From positions 1 to 11,461 of the forward strand of contig PMCR01000332.1 in assembly GCA_003155465.1 (NCBI GenBank): a DNA stretch of 11,461 nucleotides. The letters run 5' to 3'. Source of the stretch: Myxococcales bacterium (lineage in GTDB: Bacteria; Myxococcota; Polyangia; Fen-1088). Of this stretch, positions 1 through 6,681 are shown in pieces. Under the pieces are notes generated by a model. That model did no database searches, was not told where the DNA came from, and saw only the letters and a program-made list of their open reading frames with translations. The position numbers were made by a program, and so were the translations under genes. Every line of letters starts with the position of its first letter. Within the stretch, counting starts at the first letter, position 1.

Positions 1-3
1 AGT

Positions 4-93
4 TACGGCTTGTCGGGAAATTCGGGTCCGCTGGGCGGGCCGCGAACCGCGGGCCGCCCCTGCGGGCGGCCCGCAATTACCCGAAAAGCCGTA
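4..93. repeat. Complex palindromic element: outer imperfect inverted repeat around a GC-rich core
   Basis: The left arm (4-26) and right arm (70-93) are imperfect inverted copies. The left arm begins TACGGCTTGTCGGG and the right arm, read on the minus strand, begins TACGGCTTTTCGGG. They differ by two substitutions and one inserted base. Between them are three GC-only arms that can pair in alternative ways (33-44, 48-59 and 64-74). The element lies about 170 bp past the stop codon of the kinase gene, in sequence with no convincing gene. It resembles a short palindromic interspersed element (REP- or MITE-like) or a transcript-end structure. There is no T-run after it on either strand that would make it a standard intrinsic terminator. 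The structure is seen directly; its class is inference, and the window edge is close enough that it could extend further. Confidence 0.6.
49..74. repeat. Perfect 11-bp GC-only hairpin, 4-nt loop
   Basis: Positions 49-59 (GCGGGCCGCCC) pair perfectly with 64-74, with loop CTGC at 60-63. The 48-59 arm can instead pair with 33-44 across the 3-nt loop AAC (45-47) with one mismatch, so two mutually exclusive hairpins are possible. It is the core of the larger palindrome. It may help end or stabilise the kinase transcript from the right, but no U-tract follows. Confidence 0.65.
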
Positions 94-260
94 GCTAGAA
101 TGTGGCGGTCGCACGAATCGCGGAGTTCCCATTCAAGAGCAGCGGCAGCCCAGGCGATAGGCGCAGTGACGGGAAGAATGGTGAAACCGAGAGCGAACCT
201 CTCCAGCCAGTCGACAGGATCTGTCGCGGGCATCATCAAGGGGCTCACGCAGGCGCGCGC

Positions 261-2018
261 CTACTGGTCGCTGGCGCAACGAAATGGGAGCAGCTTCTCG
301 CGGCCTGCCTTGGGTGGCGCGTGGGTCCACTCCATCGGTGGCTCAGCCGTCGGTGGATTGGTTGCCGCGCGGAGTTCATCTTCGCTGGGGAGCCGCCCTG
401 CGTGGCTCTGGCAGTAGGCGTCCGCCTGCCTCCAGGTAATGCATTGAATGGGAGCCGCTGTCGCGTTGTTACCAGTGACGCAGAACTCGGAGTGGGCTCT
501 GGTCCTGGCCTTCGAAATGGGCAGTCTTGGCTTCTCGCACGCGACGCATGTGGCATAGTCGACTTCGCTGACTGGGTGCTCGCCGAGACAGACGGATTTG
601 GGCGAGACGTCTTGGGCTGGCTCACCGTGGCTGGTTCCCGTGTTCTGGTCATTGGCTGGAAGCGGGGGCACAGGTCGTGTGCCGGGCGGGCACTCGGGTG
701 ACGTTCCGGCCTGACCGCCCACGCCGGGCAGGCTGGCCACGGCGCGACTGATGGCCTGTTGAGCGCTGTCGTGCAGGATGGGGAGCCACTGTGCCGCCTC
801 CCTTCTGACGACATCAACCACTGAAGAGATCAGCGCACGGGTCTCTCTTGCACCCCTGAATTCGGTGGCGCTGAATGCGACGGTGGCGGCAGCCAGCGCG
901 ATGAGCATGATCAGCGCCGTCCCGAGCTTGCTTTGCCTCGGCGGGGGCGGCTCTGGTTTCTTCGTCGAAGTGGAGGCGGTTTGGGTTTCGGACGGGACGA
1001 GGACCGTGGGTGCGAGCTGGATACTGGGAGACGGAGCAGGATGCGGTCGGGAAGCAGCAGCCGCATTGAAAACCGAGGGAGTGAACTGTCCCGCCGCCGC
1101 GAGAGCACTATCGAGGAATTCCCCCGCGTTCGGAAAGCGGTCAGCAGGGAGCACCGCCAGTGCTTTCTGGAGCACGGCTTCCAGATGGTCTGAGACCTGC
1201 GCTCCCAGGGAGCGGGGGGTTGGTCGCTGCGCGGGATTGGCCGAGGAGAATCCGAACTGGACGAGGTCCTCTCCCTGTAGGGCGACTCTTCCCGCAAGCA
1301 TCTCGCTGGCCACCAGGGCTACCGAGTACACGTCTGTCCACGGTCCGGTGGCGCCGTAGCTTCTCGTGAACTGTTCTGGCGCTCCATACCGGGGCGTGAA
1401 GGAGGTGATGGCCATGCCGGTCTTGGCGAGGGCTGCGTTGAGCTTGGCGTGGTCAGAGACCATCTTTGCCACCCCGAAATCGAGCAGCTTGCAGGGCGTT
1501 TCAGGCGCGCGAACAGCGCAGCCCATGACGAAGATGTTTGCCGGCTTGATGTCTCGATGGGCAATGCCTCGCCGGTGGGCCACATCGAGAATGGGCAGGA
1601 TCCTCTTCAAGAAACCAACCACCTCGTCCTCAGTCCAAGCCAGCCCCTGGCGCTGGTCTTGCTGAAGGATGGCATCAAGTGGCGAGCCGTCGAGCCACTC
1701 AAGAACCATATAGGGCATCCAATGCCCAGCGGGCGTCGTGTAGGCGCCGATGTCTCGGGCTTGCACAATGCCCGCGGTTTGGCTCGAGAGCTCGGTCAGG
1801 AGAGCACCTTCTTGTATGAACTGATGCAGCAGCTCTTCCCTGTGTTCGGCGGGGGCTTGCGATAGGCCGCTGAAGAATTTCACGGCTACCGGCTGTTTCC
1901 AAATGGTGTGCTCGGCCCGGTACACCACGGCAAACCCACCCTCGCCCACAAGATGTTCGATGCGATACTTCTCGGCGACAAGCTGTCCGGAGAGGTTGAG
2001 CGGATCGTTCTCAGGCAT
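261..2018 (-). CDS. Transmembrane Ser/Thr protein kinase with degenerate FGE-sulfatase-like C-terminal domain
   Basis: This is a eukaryotic-like (Hanks-type) Ser/Thr kinase of 585 residues. The catalytic domain is at about 18-305: glycine loop GEGGFAVVYRA (25-35), ATP-binding lysine K47 in VAVKF, catalytic loop HRDIKPAN (154-161, base D156), DFG at 180-182, and APEQF (213-217) at the end of the activation segment. All key residues are present, so it should be active. A Pro-rich linker (about 320-365) leads to one membrane helix (about 365-383). The tail should lie outside the cytoplasm and holds eight cysteines. It has an FGE-sulfatase (SUMF1)-like pattern: VCLGEHPVSEVDYATCVAC, then CITWRQADAYC and GRLPSEDELRAA, then EWT and the terminal FRCA. 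That domain is much shorter than usual and lacks the Cys-rich segment that carries the catalytic cysteines in true FGE, so it is probably a ligand-binding module. The ATG start at 2018 has no strong Shine-Dalgarno. Substrate unknown. Confidence 0.93.
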   Translation of the reverse strand: MPENDPLNLSGQLVAEKYRIEHLVGEGGFAVVYRAEHTIWKQPVAVKFFSGLSQAPAEHREELLHQFIQEGALLTELSSQTAGIVQARDIGAYTTPAGHWMPYMVLEWLDGSPLDAILQQDQRQGLAWTEDEVVGFLKRILPILDVAHRRGIAHRDIKPANIFVMGCAVRAPETPCKLLDFGVAKMVSDHAKLNAALAKTGMAITSFTPRYGAPEQFTRSYGATGPWTDVYSVALVASEMLAGRVALQGEDLVQFGFSSANPAQRPTPRSLGAQVSDHLEAVLQKALAVLPADRFPNAGEFLDSALAAAGQFTPSVFNAAAASRPHPAPSPSIQLAPTVLVPSETQTASTSTKKPEPPPPRQSKLGTALIMLIALAAATVAFSATEFRGARETRALISSVVDVVRREAAQWLPILHDSAQQAISRAVASLPGVGGQAGTSPECPPGTRPVPPLPANDQNTGTSHGEPAQDVSPKSVCLGEHPVSEVDYATCVACEKPRLPISKARTRAHSEFCVTGNNATAAPIQCITWRQADAYCQSHAGRLPSEDELRAATNPPTAEPPMEWTHAPPKAGREKLLPFRCASDQ

Positions 2019-2137
2019 TTGGGACGCTCGGAGCGCGCACGACTATCATCCGCTGGATGGGCGGTTCGATCAATCAAGCCGCACTTTCGATCTTGCATTT
2101 GACGCGGAAATGGATGCGTCAGGCAAGGGCGTTGATG

Positions 2138-2374
2138 GGAAGCAAGAAGTTGCCCGGCATCGCAGTGGAAGACATCGGCAAGTGCGCGTTTGGGATCTTC
2201 AGGCGTCCTGACCTGATTGGAAAGGCCGTGGGCGTGGCGGGCGAGGATCTCACCGGTGCCGAAACGGCCGCCGCGCTCAGCCGTGCGCTGGAACAGCCCG
2301 TTGCCTTCAACGCGGTTTCGCCCGATGTCTACCGCGGCTTCGGCTTCCCCGGGGCCGACGACCTTGGAGACATG
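2138..2374 (+). pseudogene. C-terminal remnant of an NmrA-family NAD(P)-binding protein
   Basis: The plus strand has about 79 codons that read cleanly as the C-terminal part of an NmrA-like atypical short-chain dehydrogenase. They include KKLPGIAVEDIGKCAFGIF, then IGKAVGVAGEDLTGAETAAALSRAL, then DVYRGFGFPGADDLGDM. The 'IAVEDIG', 'GEDLTG' and 'GFPGADDLG' signatures are typical of the family. The N-terminal Rossmann fold with the GxxGxxG motif is absent; the sequence to the left is unrecognisable up to the divergent kinase gene. After GDM the family usually continues for some tens of residues (FQF... onward), but here similarity stops and the frame runs antisense into the pirin gene. There is no credible start codon or ribosome site. 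I call it a decayed fragment truncated at both ends, not a working enzyme. It occupies most of the 310-bp gap 2019-2328. Confidence 0.72.
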
Positions 2375-3294
2375 TCACCCCCGCTGCCGCGCACCTTCAC
2401 GAAGGTGTCCTTCTGCAGTTCCTCGTACGCGAGCCGCAGTTCCTCTTGCGTGTTCATCACGATGGGCCCGTACCACGCGATGGGCTCCTTGATGGGCTTT
2501 CCCGAGATCAGCAAGAAGCGTACTGGCTCGTCGCCGGCATGGATGGTCACGCTGTCCCCGTCGTCGAACAGGACCATGTGGCCGTCCCCCAAAAGAGCGC
2601 TCCGTTCCATGTCGAAGTAGTTGCCTCCTTCGGCGTCGTAGCTGTAGGGATCGCTCTGCTGGCAGAACACGGCCTTGCCGCCGATCACGTAGGCCAGCAC
2701 GGTGTGACCGCGCGGGGTGGGTCGGGTGAAGGTCGCGCCTGCAGGCACGGTGACATCGAGATACTCCGGGGCGATGACCACGTCGCTGACCGGCCCCTTG
2801 ACCCCGTCGACCGCACCGGCGATCACCTTGATGCGCGTGCCGCTCAGCTGGGTGGCCTCGGGAATCTGCGAACTGACAAAGCCCTGGTAGCGCGGGTCCA
2901 TCATCTTGCTCGCCGCGGGCAGGTTGGCCCACAACTGGAAGCCGTGCATGGCGCCCTCTGGATCGCCCTTGGGCATTTCCTGGTGAATGATGCCGCTGCC
3001 AGCGGTCATCCACTGCACGTCGCCAGCCGAGATCACGCCGCTGTTGCCCAAGCTGTCGCCATGTTCGACCTCACCGCGCAGGACGTAGGTGATGGTTTCG
3101 ATCCCGCGATGCGGATGCCAGGGAAATCCTTTCCGGTAGTGCTCGGGTGTGTTCGAGCGAAAGTCGTCGAACAGCAAGAATGGATCGCAGACTTGCGGGT
3201 CACCAAAACCGATCGCCCGACGCAGGTGAACGCCTGCCCCCTCGATGGTCGCGCGACTCCTGACAACCTTGCGAATGCGTCTGTTTTCAGCCAT
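2329..3294 (-). CDS. Pirin family protein (bicupin)
   Basis: This is a 321-residue pirin, a two-domain cupin iron protein. Family members act as transcription cofactors or quercetin 2,3-dioxygenases. The metal-binding residues are in place: H60 and H62 in FPWHPHRGIET, and H104 and E106 in GIIHQEM. Other family blocks include FDDFRSNTPEHY, VLRGEVEHGDSLGN, GDVQWMTAGSG, HGFQLWANLP and the C-terminal PIAWYGPIVMNTQEEL. The ATG at 3294 is chosen over a GTG at 3327 because AAGGGAGG at 3301-3308 sits 6 nt ahead of it. Family similarity ends near residue 300 (LQKDTFVK). The last roughly 15-20 residues (GDMSPRSSAPGKPKPR) are an unrelated tail read from the opposite strand of the NmrA remnant. The 126-bp gap 3295-3420 probably holds its own promoter; TACACT at 3351-3346 is a weak -10 candidate. 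The physiological partner or substrate cannot be told from sequence. Confidence 0.95.
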   Translation of the reverse strand: MAENRRIRKVVRSRATIEGAGVHLRRAIGFGDPQVCDPFLLFDDFRSNTPEHYRKGFPWHPHRGIETITYVLRGEVEHGDSLGNSGVISAGDVQWMTAGSGIIHQEMPKGDPEGAMHGFQLWANLPAASKMMDPRYQGFVSSQIPEATQLSGTRIKVIAGAVDGVKGPVSDVVIAPEYLDVTVPAGATFTRPTPRGHTVLAYVIGGKAVFCQQSDPYSYDAEGGNYFDMERSALLGDGHMVLFDDGDSVTIHAGDEPVRFLLISGKPIKEPIAWYGPIVMNTQEELRLAYEELQKDTFVKVRGSGGDMSPRSSAPGKPKPR

Positions 3295-3300
3295 GGATGC

Positions 3301-3308
3301 CCTCCCTT
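3301..3308 (-). promoter_or_regulatory. Ribosome binding site of the pirin gene
   Basis: On the minus strand AAGGGAGG lies 6 nt before the ATG at 3294. It decides the start, because it falls inside the reading frame of the longer GTG-initiated version (3327). Confidence 0.75.
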
Positions 3309-3420
3309 TCCGAATTTCCCGGGCCACCGGGCCCGACAGGACCCAAGTGTAGCAGCTTCGGTGAAGGAGGGCAGCCTGGGCAGCAGCAGCCTGCGGTGGT
3401 CGGTGTTACGGTGAGCAAAG

Positions 3421-4443
3421 CTATTGGTACAGCTCGGCGCTCGTGAGGTATCTGCTACCGGCCACGACTACACCCGCTCCGCCAGCGACGAGCACGATCC
3501 CGCTCTGCAGCAGCGTCGTCGTGTGACCATACCTTGCCGCGATCATGCTGCCGGTTGCTGCAAATGTCCCGGCCACTGGGTCAAAGAGCTCAGCGCTCCC
3601 GAGAACCCCGTCACCGTACGCCGATCCGCCGACGATGAGCACCATTCCACTCTCCAACAGCGTCGCGGTGTGACCATACCTTGCCACGGTCATGCTGCCG
3701 GTCGTAGCAAACGTTCTGGCCGCTGGGTCAAAGAGATCAGCGGTCGCGAGAGGGCCGACTCCACCACCGATCCCGACTCCGCCGATTCCGCCGGCGATGA
3801 GTACTTTCCCGCTGCCCAACAACGTCGCCGTGGGCGACTGCCTTGCCACGGTCATGCTGCCGGTTGTAGCAAATGTCCTGGCCGCTGGGTCAAATAGCTC
3901 AGCGCTCGCGAGATACCCGACGCCATAAGCCCCTCCGCCAGCGACGAGCACCATCCCGCTCGGCAAGAGAGTTGCCGTGTGACTCTCTCTTGCCATGGTC
4001 ATACTGCCGGTTGCTGCGAATGTCCCGGCCGATGGATCGTACAGCTCAGCGCTCGCAAGCGACACGTTGCCGTAATCTCCACCGGCGATGAGCACCAGCC
4101 CATTGGGCAGGAGAGTCGCCGTGTGACTCTCTCTTGCCACGGTCATGCTGCCGGTTGCTGCGAATGTCCCGGCCGATGGATCGTACAGCTCAGCGCTCCC
4201 TTCACCGGCGATGAGCACCTTTCCGCTCGGCAACAACGTCGCTGTGGGCACGGTCCTACCGACAGACATGCTGCCGGTTGCGGCGAAGGCGCCGGCCGCT
4301 GGGTCGTACACCTCCGCGATCCGGAGCTTCCCACTACTTCCGAGCTCCGGGTTGAGCCCACCGGCGACAAGCACCTTCCCGTTGCCCAACAAGGTCGCGG
4401 TCGAGTCGTATCTTGCCACGCCCATGCTGCCCGTCGGCGCAAA
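3421..4443 (-). repeat. Seven tandem kelch repeats with high nucleotide similarity
   Basis: These are the in-frame repeats of the lipoprotein, at residues 449, 501, 542, 590, 639, 693 and 742, with lengths of about 41-54 residues. Some copies are nearly identical in DNA. The stretches beginning at 3971 and 4115 are 144 bp apart and differ at only about three positions over roughly 83 bases. This indicates recent duplication or gene conversion and makes the array prone to copy-number change. Length variation is in the loop after the 'VLIAGG' strand. Confidence 0.85.
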
Positions 4444-5787
4444 AACTCCTCGCAGCACCGCCGAAGCGTCCTTGCGCCCGTCGGTGTTGCCAACGCCACC
4501 GTCCGAACACGGCATGCACATCGACCCTCCCATTGAACGAATGCGACAGATCCAGTTACCACCCTCGCAGCTACAGTTAAAGCCGTGCACGGGTCCCCCC
4601 GTCCCCTGGGCACAGGCACACGGGACGGTCGCACCTGTCGAGCATGAGGGAGTGCCAGGCGCGCACGGTCCGTAGGGAAGCGCAATGTCGATGTTGGGAA
4701 ATGACGAGAAACCGGGTAGCCACGCCGAGTTTCCGCAAGCAGTCGAGCAGGTTGTGGCTTCTTCGGGCGTATCATTGGGGAGGACTGAAAAGGTCGACGT
4801 CGGCCCGTAGTCAGACGATGGCGCACGGCAGGCGGCCGGCCCGTCAGCCGGGGTGCTCAAGGCGTCAACACCACCATCAACAGGCGGATTTCCGAGGCAG
4901 AAGTAGCTGTATCCAGCGGGGGGGGAAACAATCGGCCCCAAGGTCAGGGTGAACTTGGTGGCGCCGATGGTCAGGGTCGGCGGGGCCGCCACGCCGGTCA
5001 AAGAGACGGGGAAACTCGCAACGGCCGGGACGCCATCGACCGTGAAGTTGATGGTGGTCGAACCGCCGTCCTGGTACCGAACTACCTGACTTACGGGCCG
5101 CTCGACCATGTGATCCGGGGCGCCAAAGAAGGCGCGGAAATCTTGATAGGTCCAGTCATCGCGAGGGCGAACCACCAGCAGGGCGCGTCCGTCGGACAGG
5201 GTCGCGTTGTACTCGACAGATGTCTCCGCGGGGATATTGGCCACAGGTAGACCGGCGACCTGGGAGGTGGAAACTAGGGTGAGAACGATGCCCTGCTGGC
5301 CAATCGTGAAGGTCTTGGAATCCGACGTCCCCTGCAGCACGCCCATGGCTGTGGGACCGACGGCATTGGTTTCCAACTTGAGCGTGAAAGGTGGCACGTG
5401 ATCGCTCACGGAGAGGGTGTAGCTCACGACACCACCCCCGCTGCTCTCGGTTCCCGATCCGGCGACGCGCTGGCGTTGCAGGATGCCGCCTGACGAGACG
5501 AACACCCGTTGTTCACTGTCGGCTTGCGGTTGATCGACGACATACAGGGTGCCATCCGTATCCCGCCCTGCGCCCAGCACCGTGACAAACGTGATGGGCT
5601 TGGTAGTTGGATTGAACGGGTCGCAGGACCATGGGATGCTGCCGGCGGGAGAGCCGCTGTCATGCAAGACAGCCACCTCTTGCGCAGAGCCATCGTTTCC
5701 ATTGATTCCGGCCTGAAAGTCGCTCTTGCAAGCAGCCGTGAAGGCCAGGGCGGTCACTGTCACACGAAGCAAGTTATGGGTTGTCAT
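3421..5787 (-). CDS. Kelch-repeat (beta-propeller) surface lipoprotein
   Basis: This 788-residue exported protein starts with a signal peptide ending in a lipobox-like LAFTAAC, so C20 is the probable lipidated residue. T at -3 makes the lipobox imperfect. Residues about 50-300 form a beta-rich domain I do not recognise. Residues 300-440 are a linker with many cysteines and 'DGG' stretches (for example CSTACG, CACAQG, CSCEGG, CMPCSDGG). Residues 449-788 hold seven kelch repeats of the form FAATGSMTVAR..HTATLLPSGKVLIAGG...ASAELYDP. They should fold as one propeller: the last blade stops at SAELYQ and the opening GVFAPTG strand could close the ring. The ATG at 5787 has a strong ribosome site (GGAGGA, 5790-5795). 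The gene follows the barrel gene after 30 bp and is probably the last gene of the sigma-factor operon. Kelch propellers bind proteins or glycans, or in galactose oxidase form an enzyme. No catalytic residue set is visible here, so a binding or surface-display role is inferred. Confidence 0.9.
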   Translation of the reverse strand: MTTHNLLRVTVTALAFTAACKSDFQAGINGNDGSAQEVAVLHDSGSPAGSIPWSCDPFNPTTKPITFVTVLGAGRDTDGTLYVVDQPQADSEQRVFVSSGGILQRQRVAGSGTESSGGGVVSYTLSVSDHVPPFTLKLETNAVGPTAMGVLQGTSDSKTFTIGQQGIVLTLVSTSQVAGLPVANIPAETSVEYNATLSDGRALLVVRPRDDWTYQDFRAFFGAPDHMVERPVSQVVRYQDGGSTTINFTVDGVPAVASFPVSLTGVAAPPTLTIGATKFTLTLGPIVSPPAGYSYFCLGNPPVDGGVDALSTPADGPAACRAPSSDYGPTSTFSVLPNDTPEEATTCSTACGNSAWLPGFSSFPNIDIALPYGPCAPGTPSCSTGATVPCACAQGTGGPVHGFNCSCEGGNWICRIRSMGGSMCMPCSDGGVGNTDGRKDASAVLRGVFAPTGSMGVARYDSTATLLGNGKVLVAGGLNPELGSSGKLRIAEVYDPAAGAFAATGSMSVGRTVPTATLLPSGKVLIAGEGSAELYDPSAGTFAATGSMTVARESHTATLLPNGLVLIAGGDYGNVSLASAELYDPSAGTFAATGSMTMARESHTATLLPSGMVLVAGGGAYGVGYLASAELFDPAARTFATTGSMTVARQSPTATLLGSGKVLIAGGIGGVGIGGGVGPLATADLFDPAARTFATTGSMTVARYGHTATLLESGMVLIVGGSAYGDGVLGSAELFDPVAGTFAATGSMIAARYGHTTTLLQSGIVLVAGGAGVVVAGSRYLTSAELYQ

Positions 5788-5789
5788 GC

Positions 5790-5795
5790 TCCTCC
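5790..5795 (-). promoter_or_regulatory. Strong ribosome binding site of the kelch lipoprotein gene
   Basis: GGAGGA on the minus strand precedes the ATG at 5787 by 2 nt (5788-5789), within a GGAGGAGC run. It lies in the 30-bp gap after the stop codon of the upstream gene. The kelch gene therefore has its own translation signal even though it probably shares a transcript. Confidence 0.6.
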
Positions 5796-5817
5796 AGTAG
5801 CCCGAGTGGGCCAGACC

Positions 5818-6681
5818 TTACTGAAGGGAAACACGGATACCAGCCCCCAGTTGCAGTTCGCCGTGCGGGAGCGCGCGATCGCTGCGCATTCCAGTGGCCG
5901 AATCAGTCACGAAGATCCGCTGCGATTGGGGCCATCCGACTCCGCGCAATTCCAGCCAGGGGGCGAAGCGGCCCAGTGCCCAGCTCAGGCGGGCCCCAGC
6001 GCTGACCCCGAAGGAGGTGCCACTCGATTGTTGGTTCGAGGTAAAGCCCTGGCCTTCGGCAAAGAGCAGGCTGATGACGGCTGCTCCGTCGAGCCGCAAC
6101 GGCCCGTGCGACCAAGCCGCGCCGGCTTCGCTGGCGATCCGGCGAAACGTGACCTGGCCTGGCACCAGACCCTCTCCATGCGCACCGGTGCCCGCGAAAT
6201 CCAGACGAAACCCAAGCGGCCCGGCCCAAGGCGCCCACTCCACCTCCGCGCGCACCCCAGGGGCGGTGCTGCCAGAGACCAGCGACGCGAAACCACCCGC
6301 GGCCACGCTCACGATGCGCGCGGCGGGGCGCCGACCTTCTGGCGCAGGCGCGGCCTCTGACAATTCAGGCGTGCTGCCCTTTGCCGCTGCCCTGGTCGGC
6401 CACCAGGTGGCGATGGCCACGGCCGCGGCCCTGGCGCGGTCCTCACATCCGCCCCCAACCGCGATTGAGCGCTCTTCGGTCTCCCGCGCGCCCTCGGGTC
6501 GTAACTCGATGGTGATCCCATCGTTGCGGGACATGACAACCGCGCTTCCCGGCCGGGCCACCTCGGCCGGCAATAGGACCGCCAGGTTGTCCTCGATATC
6601 GCGGGTCGACGGACAATTACTGTCAGAGGTCACCATGGGCTGCGCGGCCAGCAGCAGGCCGAAGATCAATCCGGGGGTCAT
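5818..6681 (-). CDS. Exported protein, probable outer-membrane beta-barrel, ECF operon partner
   Basis: This 287-residue protein has a short signal peptide (MTPGLIFGLLLAAQPM). A small N-terminal module follows (about 20-95) with CPSTRDIEDNLAVLLP, a strand rich in charged and hydrophobic residues, and GGGCEDRARAAAVAIATWW. I associate that Cys...Cys plus Ala-rich-helix pattern with proteins found beside ECF sigma factors in myxobacteria; this is recall, not a search result. Residues about 125-287 alternate polar and hydrophobic positions with frequent Gly and aromatics (GFRLDFAGTGAHGEG, GVSAGARLSWALGRFAPWLELRGVG) and end GELQLGAGIRVSLQ. That suits a small outer-membrane barrel of about 8-10 strands. 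The ATG at 6681 overlaps the upstream stop as TGATG, with no Shine-Dalgarno, so translation is probably coupled. Barrel topology is inferred and the specific function is unknown. Confidence 0.8.
   Translation of the reverse strand: MTPGLIFGLLLAAQPMVTSDSNCPSTRDIEDNLAVLLPAEVARPGSAVVMSRNDGITIELRPEGARETEERSIAVGGGCEDRARAAAVAIATWWPTRAAAKGSTPELSEAAPAPEGRRPAARIVSVAAGGFASLVSGSTAPGVRAEVEWAPWAGPLGFRLDFAGTGAHGEGLVPGQVTFRRIASEAGAAWSHGPLRLDGAAVISLLFAEGQGFTSNQQSSGTSFGVSAGARLSWALGRFAPWLELRGVGWPQSQRIFVTDSATGMRSDRALPHGELQLGAGIRVSLQ

Noticed and set aside
49..74. Intrinsic transcription terminator
   Set aside because: The stem is very strong but no T-run follows it on either strand, and it lies far from the kinase stop codon.
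3..248. Minus-strand 81-codon frame with a hydrophobic stretch (FALGFTILPVTAPIAWAAAAL), 12 bp after the kinase stop
   Set aside because: It starts at a GTG with no ribosome site, its last third is simply the palindromic element read through, and I recognise no family. A small membrane protein starting at an internal ATG cannot be excluded.
2446..3414. Plus-strand 322-codon open frame
   Set aside because: It is antisense to the well-supported pirin gene and its translation has no family features.
3421..4443. Regular repeats that could be taken for a CRISPR or satellite array
   Set aside because: The repeats are in frame, of kelch type, unequal in length, and lack short repeat/unique spacer structure.
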